Assembly: GCA_963788585.1 (NCBI GenBank)
Contig: CAWBHA010000003.1
Location: 868,001-932,000 of the forward strand
Length of the DNA: 64,000 bases
Origin: Bog-473 sp963788585
GTDB lineage: Bacteria; Actinomycetota; Acidimicrobiia; Acidimicrobiales; RAAP-2
Reading direction: 5' to 3'
In this document: in pieces, positions 26,860 to 40,820 of the stretch
How positions within the stretch are numbered: the stretch's first letter is position 1
Layout of the letters: the number at the start of each line of letters is the position of its first letter
Position numbers and translations under genes: made by a program
Notes under the pieces: generated by a model
Databases searched by the model: none
Told to the model about the DNA's origin: nothing
The model's input: only the letters and a program-made list of their open reading frames with translations

Positions 26860-27789
26860 TCATGCCGCTGCACCGTACCAGTCGCCCAGCGAGCGCCCGG
26901 TCACGCGCTCGTAGGCCGCGACGTAGCGCGCCGACATGGCCGTCGTCACCTCGGGCGGCAATGTGGGCGGCGGTGGAGTGCGGTCCCAGGGCTGCGCGGC
27001 CAGCCAGTCGCGCAGCGGCTGCTTGTCGAAGGCCGGCGGTGTCGTCCCCGGCACGACCTGGTCGGTCGGCCACAGCCGCGAGGAATCGGGCGTGCACACC
27101 TCGTCGCAGAGGGCGAGCTTCCCGTCCACCCAGCCCAGCTCGAACTTGGTGTCCGCCAGCACGAAGCCGGCGGTGGCGCAGCGCGCGGCCGCTCGGCCGT
27201 AGAGCTCGAGACAGATGTCACGCGCCGACGTGGCCGCCTCGGATCCCACCAGGTCGACGGCGGCGGCGAAGTCGATGTTGAGGTCGTGACCCTCCGTCGC
27301 CTTCGTCGACGGCGTGAAGATCGGCTCGGCCAGCTTGCTGGCCATCTCCAGCCCCGCGGGCATCGGGGTGCCGTGCACCGTGCCCGTCCGGGCGTACTCC
27401 TCGTAGGCCTGGCCGGCGAGGTAGCCCCGCACGATGCATTCGAGCTGGAGCATTTCGGCCCTCTGCACCAACACGGCGCGCCCGGCCCACTGGGGCGGCA
27501 GGACGAGTCCGCCGAGCGCATTCTCGATCGCGACGGGGTCGGCGGCCAGCTGGGTGCCCGGCACGACGTCGGCCGTCTCCTCGCTCCAGAACCACGTCAT
27601 CGCCGTGAGCACACGTCCCTTCTCGGCGATCGGCTCGGCCATGATCACGTCGAAGGCGCTCACCCGGTCTGAGGCCACCATGAGCAACCGGCCCTCGCCG
27701 GCGTCGTAGAGCTCGCGCACCTTGCCCGAGTGGACGGGTGGCAGGACGCCTTCGGCGGGCGTCCCGGCCCCTTCGCTCGCCTTCGTCAC
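26860..27789 (-). CDS. purC: Phosphoribosylaminoimidazole-succinocarboxamide synthase
   Basis: SAICAR synthetase, 309 residues, the longer form found in actinobacteria and yeast Ade1-like proteins. HSGKVRELYDAGEGRLLMVASDRVSAFDV is represented by the motif GKVRELYD near residue 20, and ECIVRGYLAG and DTKFELG follow in the ATP-grasp-like core. The GTG start at 27789 overlaps the purB stop (GTGA). The gene ends before a repeat-filled gap that precedes purS. Confidence 0.96.
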   Translation of the reverse strand: MTKASEGAGTPAEGVLPPVHSGKVRELYDAGEGRLLMVASDRVSAFDVIMAEPIAEKGRVLTAMTWFWSEETADVVPGTQLAADPVAIENALGGLVLPPQWAGRAVLVQRAEMLQLECIVRGYLAGQAYEEYARTGTVHGTPMPAGLEMASKLAEPIFTPSTKATEGHDLNIDFAAAVDLVGSEAATSARDICLELYGRAAARCATAGFVLADTKFELGWVDGKLALCDEVCTPDSSRLWPTDQVVPGTTPPAFDKQPLRDWLAAQPWDRTPPPPTLPPEVTTAMSARYVAAYERVTGRSLGDWYGAAA

Positions 27790-29090
27790 AGCTCCGCCAG
27801 CGCGTCGGCGAAACGGTCGACGTGCCGCAGGGTGCGCGACAGGTCGAACGCGCCGTCGAGCTCGGACGCGTCGAGGGTCACCTCGGGGTCCGCCTCGAGC
27901 ACGGCGCGGAAGGGCCGCCGCCCGGACCACGCCTCGCGCGCGTCGCGCTGGACGATCCGGTAGGCCTCGTCACGCGTGAGGCCGCCCGACACCAGTGCCA
28001 GGAGGACCGACTGCGAGAAGACGAGGCCGAGCGACCCCTCTTCGAGGTTCTGACGGGCCCGCTCCGGGTGGACGACGAGACCCTCCGCCAGCCCAGTGGC
28101 CTTGCGCAGCATGTAGCAGGTGAGCAGGGAGGCGTCGGGCAGGGCGACCCGTTCGACCGAGCTGTGCGAGATGTCGCGCTCGTGCCACAGCGCAACGTCC
28201 TCCAACCCGGCACCCAGATACCCGCGGAACAGGCGGGCCAGCCCGCACAGGCGCTCGGACAGGATCGGGTTGCGCTTGTGTGGCATGGACGAGCTGCCCT
28301 TCTGGCCCGCCCCGAACGGCTCCTCCGCCTCGCCAACCTCGCTGCGGGCGAGGTGACGGATCTCCGTGCACATGAGCTCGACGGTGGAGCCGGCGGCGGC
28401 GCACGCGTAGAGATACTCGGCGTGGCGGTCGCGGGCGATGACCTGGGTCGCCGGCACGGGCGTGAGCCCGAGGGCCGCGCAGACCCGGGCCTCGACCTCG
28501 GGGTCGATGTTCGAATAGGTGCCGACGGCCCCGGACAGTTTGCCGACGGCCACGGCGGCGCGGGCCGCTCGCATGCGGCGGCGGTCGCGGTCGGCCTGCA
28601 GGGCCCAGAGCGCGAACTTGGCCCCGAAGGTCGTCGGCTCGGCATGCATGCCGTGGGTGCGGCCCGTCACCGGGACGTGGAGCAGCTCGAGGGCGCGGGA
28701 CTTCAGGGCGGCCACGAAGGCCTCGAGGTCTGCCAGCAGGATGTCGGCGGCGCGGGTGAGCGTGGCGCACAGCGCCGTGTCCACCACGTCGGAGGAGGTG
28801 AGCCCGTAGTGGATGTGCGATCCGGCCGGGGCACCGATGCGCTCCTGCACGACGTCGACGAACGCGGCGAGGTCGTGGTCGGTCACCTTCTCGCGCTCGA
28901 GCACGTCCGCGACGAAGACGTCGTCGACGATCGGTGCCTTGGCCCGGCACGTGGCGGCGTCGTCGGACGGCACCGCGCCGAGCACAGCCTGGGCCTCGGT
29001 CGCCAGCAGCTCGACCTCGAGCCAGAGCGAGAACCGCGCCGTGTCGCTGAACAAGGCGGCCATGTCGGGCGGCGAGTAGCGCGGGATCAC
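27786..29090 (-). CDS. purB: Adenylosuccinate lyase
   Basis: Acts twice in purine synthesis, releasing fumarate from SAICAR and from adenylosuccinate. 434 residues from GTG 29090 (VIPRYSPPDMAALFSD). The fumarase/aspartase signature GSSSMPHKRNPI is intact, with HYGLTSSDVVDTAL and TGRTHGMHAEPTTFG holding other catalytic residues. It starts one base after the purD stop and overlaps purC by 4 bases. Confidence 0.96.
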   Translation of the reverse strand: MIPRYSPPDMAALFSDTARFSLWLEVELLATEAQAVLGAVPSDDAATCRAKAPIVDDVFVADVLEREKVTDHDLAAFVDVVQERIGAPAGSHIHYGLTSSDVVDTALCATLTRAADILLADLEAFVAALKSRALELLHVPVTGRTHGMHAEPTTFGAKFALWALQADRDRRRMRAARAAVAVGKLSGAVGTYSNIDPEVEARVCAALGLTPVPATQVIARDRHAEYLYACAAAGSTVELMCTEIRHLARSEVGEAEEPFGAGQKGSSSMPHKRNPILSERLCGLARLFRGYLGAGLEDVALWHERDISHSSVERVALPDASLLTCYMLRKATGLAEGLVVHPERARQNLEEGSLGLVFSQSVLLALVSGGLTRDEAYRIVQRDAREAWSGRRPFRAVLEADPEVTLDASELDGAFDLSRTLRHVDRFADALAEL

Positions 29091-29091
29091 G

Positions 29092-30381
29092 TCAGCGGGC
29101 CCCTTCGGGTTCGACCACCGTCTCGCCGGCCGCGTTCGCCGCGATGTCATGGCGGATCTGCATGCCCTCCCATTCGATCGGCGCCGCCGCGGCATAGGCC
29201 CGCTCACGCGCCTGCTCGAGGGTCGGCGCCACCGCCGTCACACCCAGCACCCGCCCTCCCGCCGTGTGGAAGGGCCCCCGCGGACTGTGTCGCCCGGTTC
29301 CGGCGTGGAACACGGTGGTGCCCTCGACGTCGGCCACCGACTGGCCGGTGCCCGTCAACCCCTCGATCGTGTCGCCGGTGCGCGGGTGCTCGGGGTAGCC
29401 CTGGGACGCCATGACGACGCAGACGGCCGCGTCGTCCCCGAATGCCGGCGGATCCGTGGCGACCAGCTCGCCGTTGGCCACGGCGAGGAACAATTCCGCC
29501 GCGTCCGAACGCAGCAGCGGCAGGACCACCTGCGCCTCGGGGTCCCCGAGTCGCACGTTGTACTCGACCACCTTCGGTCCCTCGCCGGTCAGCATCAGCC
29601 CCGCGTAGAGCACGCCCCGGTAGTCGATCCCGCGACGCCGCAGTTCCTCGACCAGCGGGAGGACGGCGGCATCCATGATGCCGGCCGTCGCGGCGGCATC
29701 CACGTGCGGCATCGGCGCGTAGGCACCCATGCCTCCCGTGTTGGGCCCGGTGTCGCCGTCGCCGATGCGCTTGAAGTCCTGCGCCGGGATCAGCGGAACG
29801 GCGCGCGCCCCGTCGCACAGCACGAGGAGCGAGCACTCCGCGCCGGCCATCCCCTCCTCGATCACGATGTGGCGCCCGGCGTCGCCGAAGGACGCCCCCG
29901 ACAACTTGGCGGTCACGTCCTCCCGGGCCTCCTCGAGGCTCGTCGCCACCAGCACGCCCTTGCCGGCGGCCAGCCCGTCGGTCTTGATCACCCATGGTCC
30001 GGGCAGCGTCTCGAGGTACGCGAGGGCAGCCTCGGTCTCCAACGCGTCGAAGGTGGCGAAGCGCGCCGTGGGGACGCCTGCTGCGCTGAGCACATCCTTC
30101 ATGAAGGCCTTGGACCCCTCGAGCAGCGCGCCGTCCGCACCGGGTCCCATCACCGCGTTGCCCGCAGCGCGCAGGGTGTCGGCCAGGCCGGCCACCAGGG
30201 GCGCCTCGGGCCCGATGACGTAGAGATCAGCCTCGATCTCCTCCACCGGCACGTCGTCGCTCACGGTGATGGGAGGCGCCATCCCCGGGTTCCCGGGTGT
30301 GACGACGACATCGGCCGTGCGCGCCAGCACGTGGGCGAGCGTGTGCTCGCGGCCGCCGCTCCCGACGATGCAGACCCTCAC
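29092..30381 (-). CDS. purD: Phosphoribosylamine-glycine ligase
   Basis: GAR synthetase, second step of purine synthesis, 429 residues with ATP-grasp fold. VCIVGSGGREHTLAH is the N-terminal motif, VIKTDGLAAGKGVLVA the ATP-binding strand, and EYNVRLGDPEAQVVLPLL the signature. The GTG at 30381 overlaps the true stop of purA (GTGA), so the apparent purA-purD fusion in one continuous frame is only a result of the frameshift near the purA end. Confidence 0.95.
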   Translation of the reverse strand: MRVCIVGSGGREHTLAHVLARTADVVVTPGNPGMAPPITVSDDVPVEEIEADLYVIGPEAPLVAGLADTLRAAGNAVMGPGADGALLEGSKAFMKDVLSAAGVPTARFATFDALETEAALAYLETLPGPWVIKTDGLAAGKGVLVATSLEEAREDVTAKLSGASFGDAGRHIVIEEGMAGAECSLLVLCDGARAVPLIPAQDFKRIGDGDTGPNTGGMGAYAPMPHVDAAATAGIMDAAVLPLVEELRRRGIDYRGVLYAGLMLTGEGPKVVEYNVRLGDPEAQVVLPLLRSDAAELFLAVANGELVATDPPAFGDDAAVCVVMASQGYPEHPRTGDTIEGLTGTGQSVADVEGTTVFHAGTGRHSPRGPFHTAGGRVLGVTAVAPTLEQARERAYAAAAPIEWEGMQIRHDIAANAAGETVVEPEGAR

Positions 30382-31662
30382 GCCGTGGCGAAGGAGACGG
30401 TCTGCTCGCGGCCCGGCCCGACGCCGACCAGGCGAACCGGCACGCCGATCTGCTCGGACAGGAAGGCGACGTAGTCGCGGGCGGCCGCCGGCATGTCGTC
30501 GGGACTGGTGGCCGCGCTCGAGGTCCGTGCGCCATCCCGGCAACTCCTCGAACACCGGCGCGGCCTTGTGGAAGGTCGACTGGTGGTACGGCAAGTGGGT
30601 GTAGCGAATGCCGTCCGCCTCGTAGGCGACACACACCTTGACCGTCTCGAACGTGTCGAGCACGTCGAGCTTGGTCAGCGCGACCTCGCTGAGCGAGTTG
30701 AGGCGGACGGCCTGGCGCAACATGACGGCGTCGAACCAGCCGCAGCGGCGCTTCCGACCGGTGTTGGTGCCGAACTCATGTCCGCGCTCGACCAGCAGTT
30801 CGCCGACGTCGTTGTCCTGCTCGGTCGGGAACGGGCCCGCACCGACTCGGGTGACGTAGGCCTTGGCGATCCCGATCACCCGCTCGATGTCCCGCGGGCC
30901 CAGACCCGACCCCGTGCACGCGCCGCCCGCGACGGGGTTGGAGGAGGTGACGAAGGGGTACGTGCCGTGGTCGAGGTCGAGGAAGGTGGCCTGTGCCCCC
31001 TCGAGGAGGACCTGGCGTCCCTTGTCCATAGCGTCGTGGACCATGCCGACGGTGTCACCCACCATGGGCTCGATCCGCGGGGCGTACTCGCCCAGATACC
31101 GGTCGGCGATGTCGCCCGCGACCAGAGGGAGGCGGTTGTAGACCTTGGCCAGGACGGCGTTCTTCTCCTTCAACGCGACGTCGAGCTTCTGGCGGAAGAT
31201 CTTGGGGTCGAAGAGGTCCTGCACCCGCAGCCCCACCCGCGTGGCCTTGTCCGCGTACGCCGGTCCGATGCCGCGCTTGGTCGTGCCGAGGGCGTTCTTG
31301 CCGAGGAAGCGCTCGGTCACCCGGTCGAGCTCCTGGTGGTAGGGCATGATCAGGTGGGCGTTACCGCTCACGACCAGCCGGCTGACGTCGACGCCGCGGG
31401 CAGCCAGACTGTCCAGCTCCTCGAGCAGGACGGCCGGGTCGACCACGACCCCGTTGCCGATGACCGGGGTGATGTGCTCGTAGAGGATGCCGCTCGGCAC
31501 GAGCTGGAGGGCGAAGGCCTCGCCATTGACGACGATGCGGTGCCCGGCGTTGTGGCCACCCTGGTAGCGCACAACCATGTCCATCTCGCGGGCAACGAGG
31601 TCTGTGAGCTTGCCCTTCCCCTCGTCGCCCCACTGGGTCCCGACCACCACGGTTGCGGGCAC
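30378..31662 (-). CDS. purA: Adenylosuccinate synthase (frameshift near C-terminus)
   Basis: Converts IMP to adenylosuccinate with GTP. The GTG at 31662 (preceded by GGAGAG) gives VPATVVVGTQWGDEGKGKLTD with the GTP-binding loop; GTTKRGIGPAYADK and TYPFVTSSNPVAGGA follow. After GWRTDLE the similarity moves to another frame: SPDDMPAAARDYVAFL and VRLVGVGPGREQTVSF, ending at 30378. Removing one G at about 30510-30511 gives 427 residues, the standard length. It is the first gene of the purine run, with a 260-base leader/intergenic region upstream. As purA is normally essential on minimal growth, sequence error is the likely cause. Confidence 0.9.
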
Positions 31663-31818
31663 GCGCTCTCTCCGTTCGCTCAGTCGCTTCGGATTACGCA
31701 CCATTGTAACCCCGCCGAAACCGGGGGCCCTCGGCCGGCCGTGTGGCGAGAGCCGCCCGGCCCGTTCGCTCGCGGTCCGCTTCCCGGTCGGTCGGTTCTC
31801 GGAGCGGCCTGACGCGAA

Positions 31819-31846
31819 GGTGCGGCGGCCCTGGGGCCGCCGCACC
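31819..31846. terminator. Strong hairpin downstream of the secreted repeat gene
   Basis: Two 13-base arms, GGTGCGGCGGCCC at 31819-31831 and GGGCCGCCGCACC at 31834-31846, are perfectly complementary with a 2-base centre. It lies 77 bases past the stop of the minus-strand repeat gene and before purA. No T-tract follows on the minus strand. Transcription termination is the simplest reading. Confidence 0.6.
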
Positions 31847-31922
31847 TGTCGCTGTCTCCTTTTTCGGGCATTCCCGCTTGGAGGATCCGCTCAGATGCAT
31901 GAACGGACCTCCAGCGGCAGCC

Positions 31923-33498
31923 TTACGTGTTACTGGCGGCGATCCCCACCACGGGGGCGTTCAGGTGCGTCGACCCGAGGGACCCCTCGAATGCGGCGTC
32001 GCCGTAGTTGAAGATCCCGCCGTCGGTTGCCACCTCCCAGTAGCCGCCGCCATCGGGCGTCGCTGCCATCCCGACGACCGGCTTGTTGAGCGGCATCGAC
32101 GCCGGCGAGCCGAAGAACGGTGCGTTGAAGGCGAAGAGGCCGCCGTCGGACGCCACCTCCTGGTAGCCATTCGCCAACGACACCATGCCCACCATCGGCT
32201 GGTTCAGCGCCCTGCCGCCCATGGAGCCCTGGAAGGAGGTACCCGGACCGAAGTTGAAGAGGCCGCCGTCGGACGCCACCTCGTAGTAGCCCAGGCCGTT
32301 CGCCGCGGACGAGATGCCCACGATCGGCTTGTTCAGAGGTTTGCCGCCCATGGAGCCGTAGAAGGAGGCGTCACCGAAGCTGAAGATGCCGCCGTCCTTC
32401 GCCACCTCCCAGTACCCGAGGCCGTCGGGTGTCGCCACCATTGCGACGATGGGCTGGTTCAGCGGCTTGCCACCCATCGAGCCGAAGAAGGGTGCGTTGA
32501 AGGCGAAGAGGCCGCCGTCGGAAGCCACCTCCCAGTAGCCCCCTGTGGACGGGTCCGCGGCGATGCCGACGATCGGAGCCACCAGCGGCTTGCCACCCAT
32601 CGACCCGTAGTAGGGGGCGTTGTAGGCGAAGATGCCACCGTCCGAAGCGACCAGCCAGTAGCCGTACGTGATCGCCACGTCACCAGGCACCAGCCCCTCC
32701 TCTAGCGAGAAGTAGGTGGACTGGCCGGGAAGCAGCGGTGAGTCGAAGTTGACGACCCCGGTCGTCTCGTCGGGGCTGATGTTCGAGTAGGTGTTGTTCG
32801 GGCCTTCGTAGTCGCTCCCGTTCGGATCGGCGCCGGTCGGCCCGGCACTCCCTGCCAGCTGCGAGGCGTCGCAGTAGGAGTCACCCGTGTAGCCCGCCGG
32901 AGGCTCACCTAAACCACCGACCTGCGCGCCGCCGGATGCCTGTCCCCACGCTGGCCGTGTTCGAGCCGCCGGGAGCGAAGGTGCAGATGCCGTCGCCGTC
33001 GAAGCCGAAGAGATCTGTCCCGGTCGCTTCGCCCGACAATTGGACCGCATAGATCGGCTTGGCGGTGTTGTTGACGATGCCGACCATCGTGTCATCGAGC
33101 GTGTCGTACGGCATCTGGTTCGGTGCGTTCAAGTTGTCGCCGGCGTACGCGGGAATCCCGTTGCTCGTGTCCTGCAGGATCTGTGAGCCCTGGGTCGTCA
33201 CGTTGATGAGGACTCCGCAGCTGTTGTCGTACCCGAGCTGGGGGCACTCGTTGAACGGTGCCGTGGTCGAGGTGCCCGGAAAGCCCGCAACGTTATGGCT
33301 CTGGTTCGACACGACACCGTGTGGCGTGACGTGCGGATTCTTCTGATCCGCCGAAGCCAGCTGGGGCGTGAGGAGGACGACGCTCCCGACCATCGCGCCG
33401 AGCAGGCTCAGCGCCCCGAGCGTCCGGAGAGGCCGAGACCCGCGTCTCTGGCGGTCGGGCCTCATGGCGAACAACTGCGAAAGCTTGCGGTGTGGCAT
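31923..33498 (-). CDS. Secreted six-repeat protein (frameshifted)
   Basis: About 524 residues after one correction. It starts MPHRKLSQLFAMRP, with a signal peptide-like segment LGALSLLGAMVGSVVLLTPQLASA. The middle is a ~200-residue domain rich in Asn/Gly, and the C-terminal half is six ~42-residue repeats of the form GYWEVASDGGIFAFNAPFFG-SMGGKPLN-PIVG. Such repeats are common in secreted Acidimicrobiia proteins of unknown function and probably fold as beta-structure. The frame changes in the CCCC at 32944-32947: APGGSNTASVG then continues QASGGAQVGGLGEPP in the next frame. Probable location is outside the cell. It is followed by a strong hairpin. Confidence 0.75.
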
Positions 33499-34002
33499 GG
33501 GCGGGGATTTCCTTTCGCTATCGAACCGCTGTTTTGTAGCACCTTTACGCCCCACGTGCATGGAAGTTCGCGCAATCGCCGCGTTTCCTCACGCGGAGCG
33601 AGCGTGCGGTGTCGACTCAGGTTCCACCCAGGATCCGCCTGAGCCACCCGGACCCAACCCGAGCGGCGCCTTCGCATGGTCAGCGGCGAGCACCGGGCAC
33701 CCGGCGCTGACCCCCGCGCCTGCCCCGGCGAAGCCGTGGGGGAGGGCAGACCGGGTCGATGGGCTGCCAAATCCCGTATGCGGATTGGCGCATTCTCATG
33801 CAGAGCTCACGACCTGCCAAGGGTGATATTGGGGTGTATATGCGATCCGTATACGCCCAAAAATTCCCGACGGCAGCTGGTTAACGCCGCATATCTATGC
33901 AGGGCGTCTGCATGGCCAGCGGGCTCCGGCGGGGGTCATCAACCCGTCGGCCCGGTCGACGCGCGCCCGAATTCCGACGCAGCTGCCCGGAGTCGAACCC
34001 GC
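33499..34002. other. Intergenic region upstream of the secreted repeat gene
   Basis: 504 bases between clpB (stop at 34003) and the repeat gene, both on the minus strand. I see no gene. The stretch 33825-33900 is much more AT-rich than its surroundings and holds GCATATCTATGC (33889-33900, palindromic arms GCATA/TATGC) and an imperfect palindrome with GTATA/TATAC ends (33836-33854), so it may carry the promoter. A CTCAGG/CCTGAG inverted repeat (33617-33644 region) lies closer to the gene. I could not match a known riboswitch. Confidence 0.4.
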
Positions 34003-36492
<2,490 letters not shown>

Positions 36493-36567
36493 CGGGCTGT
36501 CCTTGTCCTCACGGTGATCGTGTGCACGTCCTCTTTGCGGTAGTCCTGTTCCAGGGGTTCGGTTTTT

Positions 36568-36588
36568 CTGCGGACCGGCTGTCCGCAG
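36568..36588. repeat. Perfect inverted repeat between hspR and clpB
   Basis: CTGCGGAC (36568-36575) and GTCCGCAG (36581-36588) form an 8-bp stem with a 5-base loop in the hspR-clpB gap. On the minus strand the stem is followed by five A residues rather than T, so it is not a classic terminator. No HAIR-type repeat is seen in this gap. It could be an attenuator, an RNA-processing site or an operator. Confidence 0.5.
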
Positions 36589-36599
36589 TCCGTGTGGTC

Positions 36600-36989
36600 C
36601 TACGAACCGGCCGCGCCGGATCGCCGGTACGGCACCGGTACCGTCCGCATCGGCACGAGGTCGCGGCGGTACTGGCGATGTGTGGCGGCCACGGCGTCGA
36701 GTGCCTGGGCCCGCACCTGGACCAGCTCGTCGCGCAGCCGCGAGACCTCGGCCTCGAGCTGCAGCACCCGCCGCACTCCCTCGAGGTTCAGGCCGGTCGA
36801 GGTCAGCTCCTGGATGTGGCGCAGCCGCTCCAGGTCACTCTCGGAGAAACGGCGGCTCCCACCGCTGGTACGGGTCGGATCGAGCAGGCCCTTGCGTTCG
36901 TAGATGCGCAGGGTCTGCGGGTGCATGCCCGTCAACTCGGCCGCCACCGAGATGACGTACACCGCCTGGTTGGCGTCTCGTTCTGCCAT
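36600..36989 (-). CDS. hspR: Heat-shock repressor HspR, MerR family
   Basis: 129 residues. YVISVAAELTGMHPQTLRIYERKGLLDPTRT is represented by the helix-turn-helix core TGMHPQTLRIYERKGLL, with SGGSRRFSESDLERLRHIQ as the wing; this is the HspR pattern of the MerR family. In Streptomyces and Mycobacterium it represses dnaK and clpB through HAIR operators, with DnaK as co-repressor. It ends the dnaK-grpE-dnaJ-hspR operon, and a HAIR-like site lies at the dnaK promoter. The ATG at 36989 follows GGAG; a GTG directly before it is an alternative. Confidence 0.93.
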   Translation of the reverse strand: MAERDANQAVYVISVAAELTGMHPQTLRIYERKGLLDPTRTSGGSRRFSESDLERLRHIQELTSTGLNLEGVRRVLQLEAEVSRLRDELVQVRAQALDAVAATHRQYRRDLVPMRTVPVPYRRSGAAGS

Positions 36990-37023
36990 CACTCCGTCTC
37001 CACCATCAGCTGTATCTCCCCCC

Positions 37024-38128
37024 TCAGCTGTCCACCGTGATCCGCGGTGCCGCCTCGGTCACCTCCGCCAACGACTGCACGACGGCGCGCTGCTCGTCGC
37101 TGAGCTCGGTCGGCACGATGACCTCGAGCTTCACCATCAGGTCGCCCGGCTTGGCCCCGTTGCGTCCCGATCCACCGGACACGCCCCGACCGCGCACCCG
37201 CAGCACGCGGCCCGATTGGGTGCCGGCCGGCACCTTGAGCGTCACCTTGCCGTCGAGCGTCGGCACGGTGATCGTCGTGCCCAGAGCCGCCTCCGGGAAG
37301 GTGACCGGCACGGTGATCGTCAGGTTGCGGCCACTCCGTCCGAAGATCGCGTGCGGTGCCACCTGGACCACCACGTACAGGTCGCCGGGCGGCGCCATGC
37401 CCTGGCCGGGAGCACCTCGTCCCTTGACCCGGATGCGCTGGCCGTTCTCCACGCCGGCCGGGATGCGGACCTTGACCGAGCGCACCTTCTGCTCGCTGCC
37501 GGTCCCGTGGCAGACCGGGCACGGTGTGTCGAAGAGCGTGCCGCGACCGAGGCAGTCCGGGCACACCGTGCTGAGGGAGAACAGGCCCTGGTTGTCGTTC
37601 AGGCTCCCCGAACCGCCACAGCGCGGGCAGGTGTGCGTCGAGGTGCCCGGTGCGGCACCGCTGCCGCGGCAATTCGAGCACCGCACCTCCTGCGGCACGT
37701 TGACCGAGGTGGTGACCCCGTGCACCGCGTCCTGGAACGAGAGGTGGAGCTGCGCCTCCATGTCGGCGCCCCGCTGCGGGCCGCGCTGGGCACGCGTGCG
37801 CCCGCCGCCACCGAAGAGTCCCCCGAAGAGGTCGCTGAGGTCCCCCATGTCCTCCATGCGGAACGTGCCGCCGCCCGGCGTCCCGAAGCCGCCGACCGGG
37901 CCGTGGGTGCGGACCTCGTCATATTCCTTGCGCTTCTCGGCGTCGCCGAGCACGTCATAGGCCGCGGTGATCTCCTTGAATCTCTCCTCGGATCCGGGGT
38001 TGGCGTCGGGGTGGTGCTCCTTGGCCAGCTTCCGGTAGCGCGCGCGTGATCTCCTTGTCCGACGCCGTCGGGACGACGCCGAGCACCTTGTAGTAGTCCT
38101 TCTCGAACCATTCACGTTGTGCAGCCAT
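37024..38128 (-). CDS. dnaJ: Chaperone protein DnaJ (frameshift near N-terminus)
   Basis: Hsp40 co-chaperone of DnaK. From ATG 38128 the frame reads MAAQREWFEKDYYKVLGVVP and ASDKEITRA, then the J-domain continues in another frame as YRKLAKEHHPDANPGSEERF with the HPD motif. The shift lies in the GC-alternating run at about 38037-38046; removing one base gives about 367 residues. A Gly/Phe-rich linker, the four-repeat zinc region (CPRCGGSG, CPDCLGRGT, CPVCHGTG and a CxxCRGSG start), and the C-terminal substrate-binding domain are all intact. It lies 8 bases after grpE. Confidence 0.9.
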
Positions 38129-38136
38129 GGTTCAGC

Positions 38137-38871
38137 TCACCCCCGGACGCGAACCATCGCGGCGCGCAGCACCTGCCCCTTCCAGCGATAGCCGGAGCGC
38201 AACACCTCCTCGACCACCGTCTGGCCACCCGCGCCGCCCTCGCCTTCGGCGCGCGCGACAGCGTCGTGCACCGACGGGTCGAACGGCACACCGCTCTGGT
38301 CGATTCGCTCCAGTCCCTCCTTGGCGAGGATGTCCATGAGCATGGCGCGCGAGGCGCGCAGCGCCTTGCCGTCGTCGCTCACCTCGAGCGACTCGTTCAG
38401 ATGGGCCTCGGCCAGGTCGAGCGTGTCGAGCACGGGCAGCACCTTCTCCACCAGGCCCGAGGCGGCGCGGGCCGTTTGGTCCTCCTGCCGCCGCGCCACC
38501 TGCTTGCGGTAGTTCTCGAAGTCGGCCTGGGTGCGCTGGAGCGCGAGCAGGTATTCGTCCCGCTCCCGCGCCAGCACCTCCCGTGGGTCGGCCTCCTCGG
38601 CCAACGCCGCCGAGTGCTCGGGGGGGTGCCCGGAAGGATCTCCCGGCCCCGCATGACCTCCCGACCCGGGTCCGGGGCCGGGGCCGCCGGGCACACCGCC
38701 TCGTCCGGGCACACCGCCCGGCCGAGGAACTCCGACCCGGCCGAGGAGGAAGACCACGGCGGGCCCGGGCGACGCCGCCCGGCCGGGGTCCCTGCCTCGA
38801 CTCTGGCTCTTCACGGACGAGCTCAGGCCCGTCGACGCCCTCCTCGTCGGGGAGGTGTTCGCCGAACAGGC

Positions 38872-38875
<4 letters not shown>
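38137..38875 (-). CDS. grpE: Nucleotide exchange factor GrpE (frameshift in N-terminal part)
   Basis: Exchange factor for DnaK. The conserved core is clear: ERDEYLLALQRTQADFENYRKQ (start of the long helix), LVEKVLPVLDTLDLA, and the beta-domain GQTVVEEVLRSGYRWKGQVLRAAMV. The ATG at 38875 overlaps the dnaK stop (ATGA) and begins MSLFGEHLPDEEGVDGPELV, but that frame does not match the core. The total length of 739 bases is one more than a multiple of three; the run of seven G at 38620-38626 is the prime suspect for the extra base. Corrected length is about 245 residues with an acidic then Gly/Pro-rich disordered start. Confidence 0.87.
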
Positions 38876-40734
<1,859 letters not shown>

Positions 40735-40820
40735 GTCTGCTTGTCCTTCCGGGTTGTCTCGATCGTCCTGTTGATCGTCGTCTTGACCAGTCGTCAACTG
40801 CTGCTGTTCAGTTTAGCAAA

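Noticed and set aside
29092..31845. A PurA-PurD fusion protein of 917 residues
   Set aside because: The PurA C-terminus exists in another frame and ends exactly at the purD GTG. The fusion depends on the frameshift near 30510.
33499..34002. Possible riboswitch (c-di-AMP or c-di-GMP type) before the secreted repeat gene
   Set aside because: None of the conserved core blocks of these riboswitches could be found. A covariance-model scan would be decisive.
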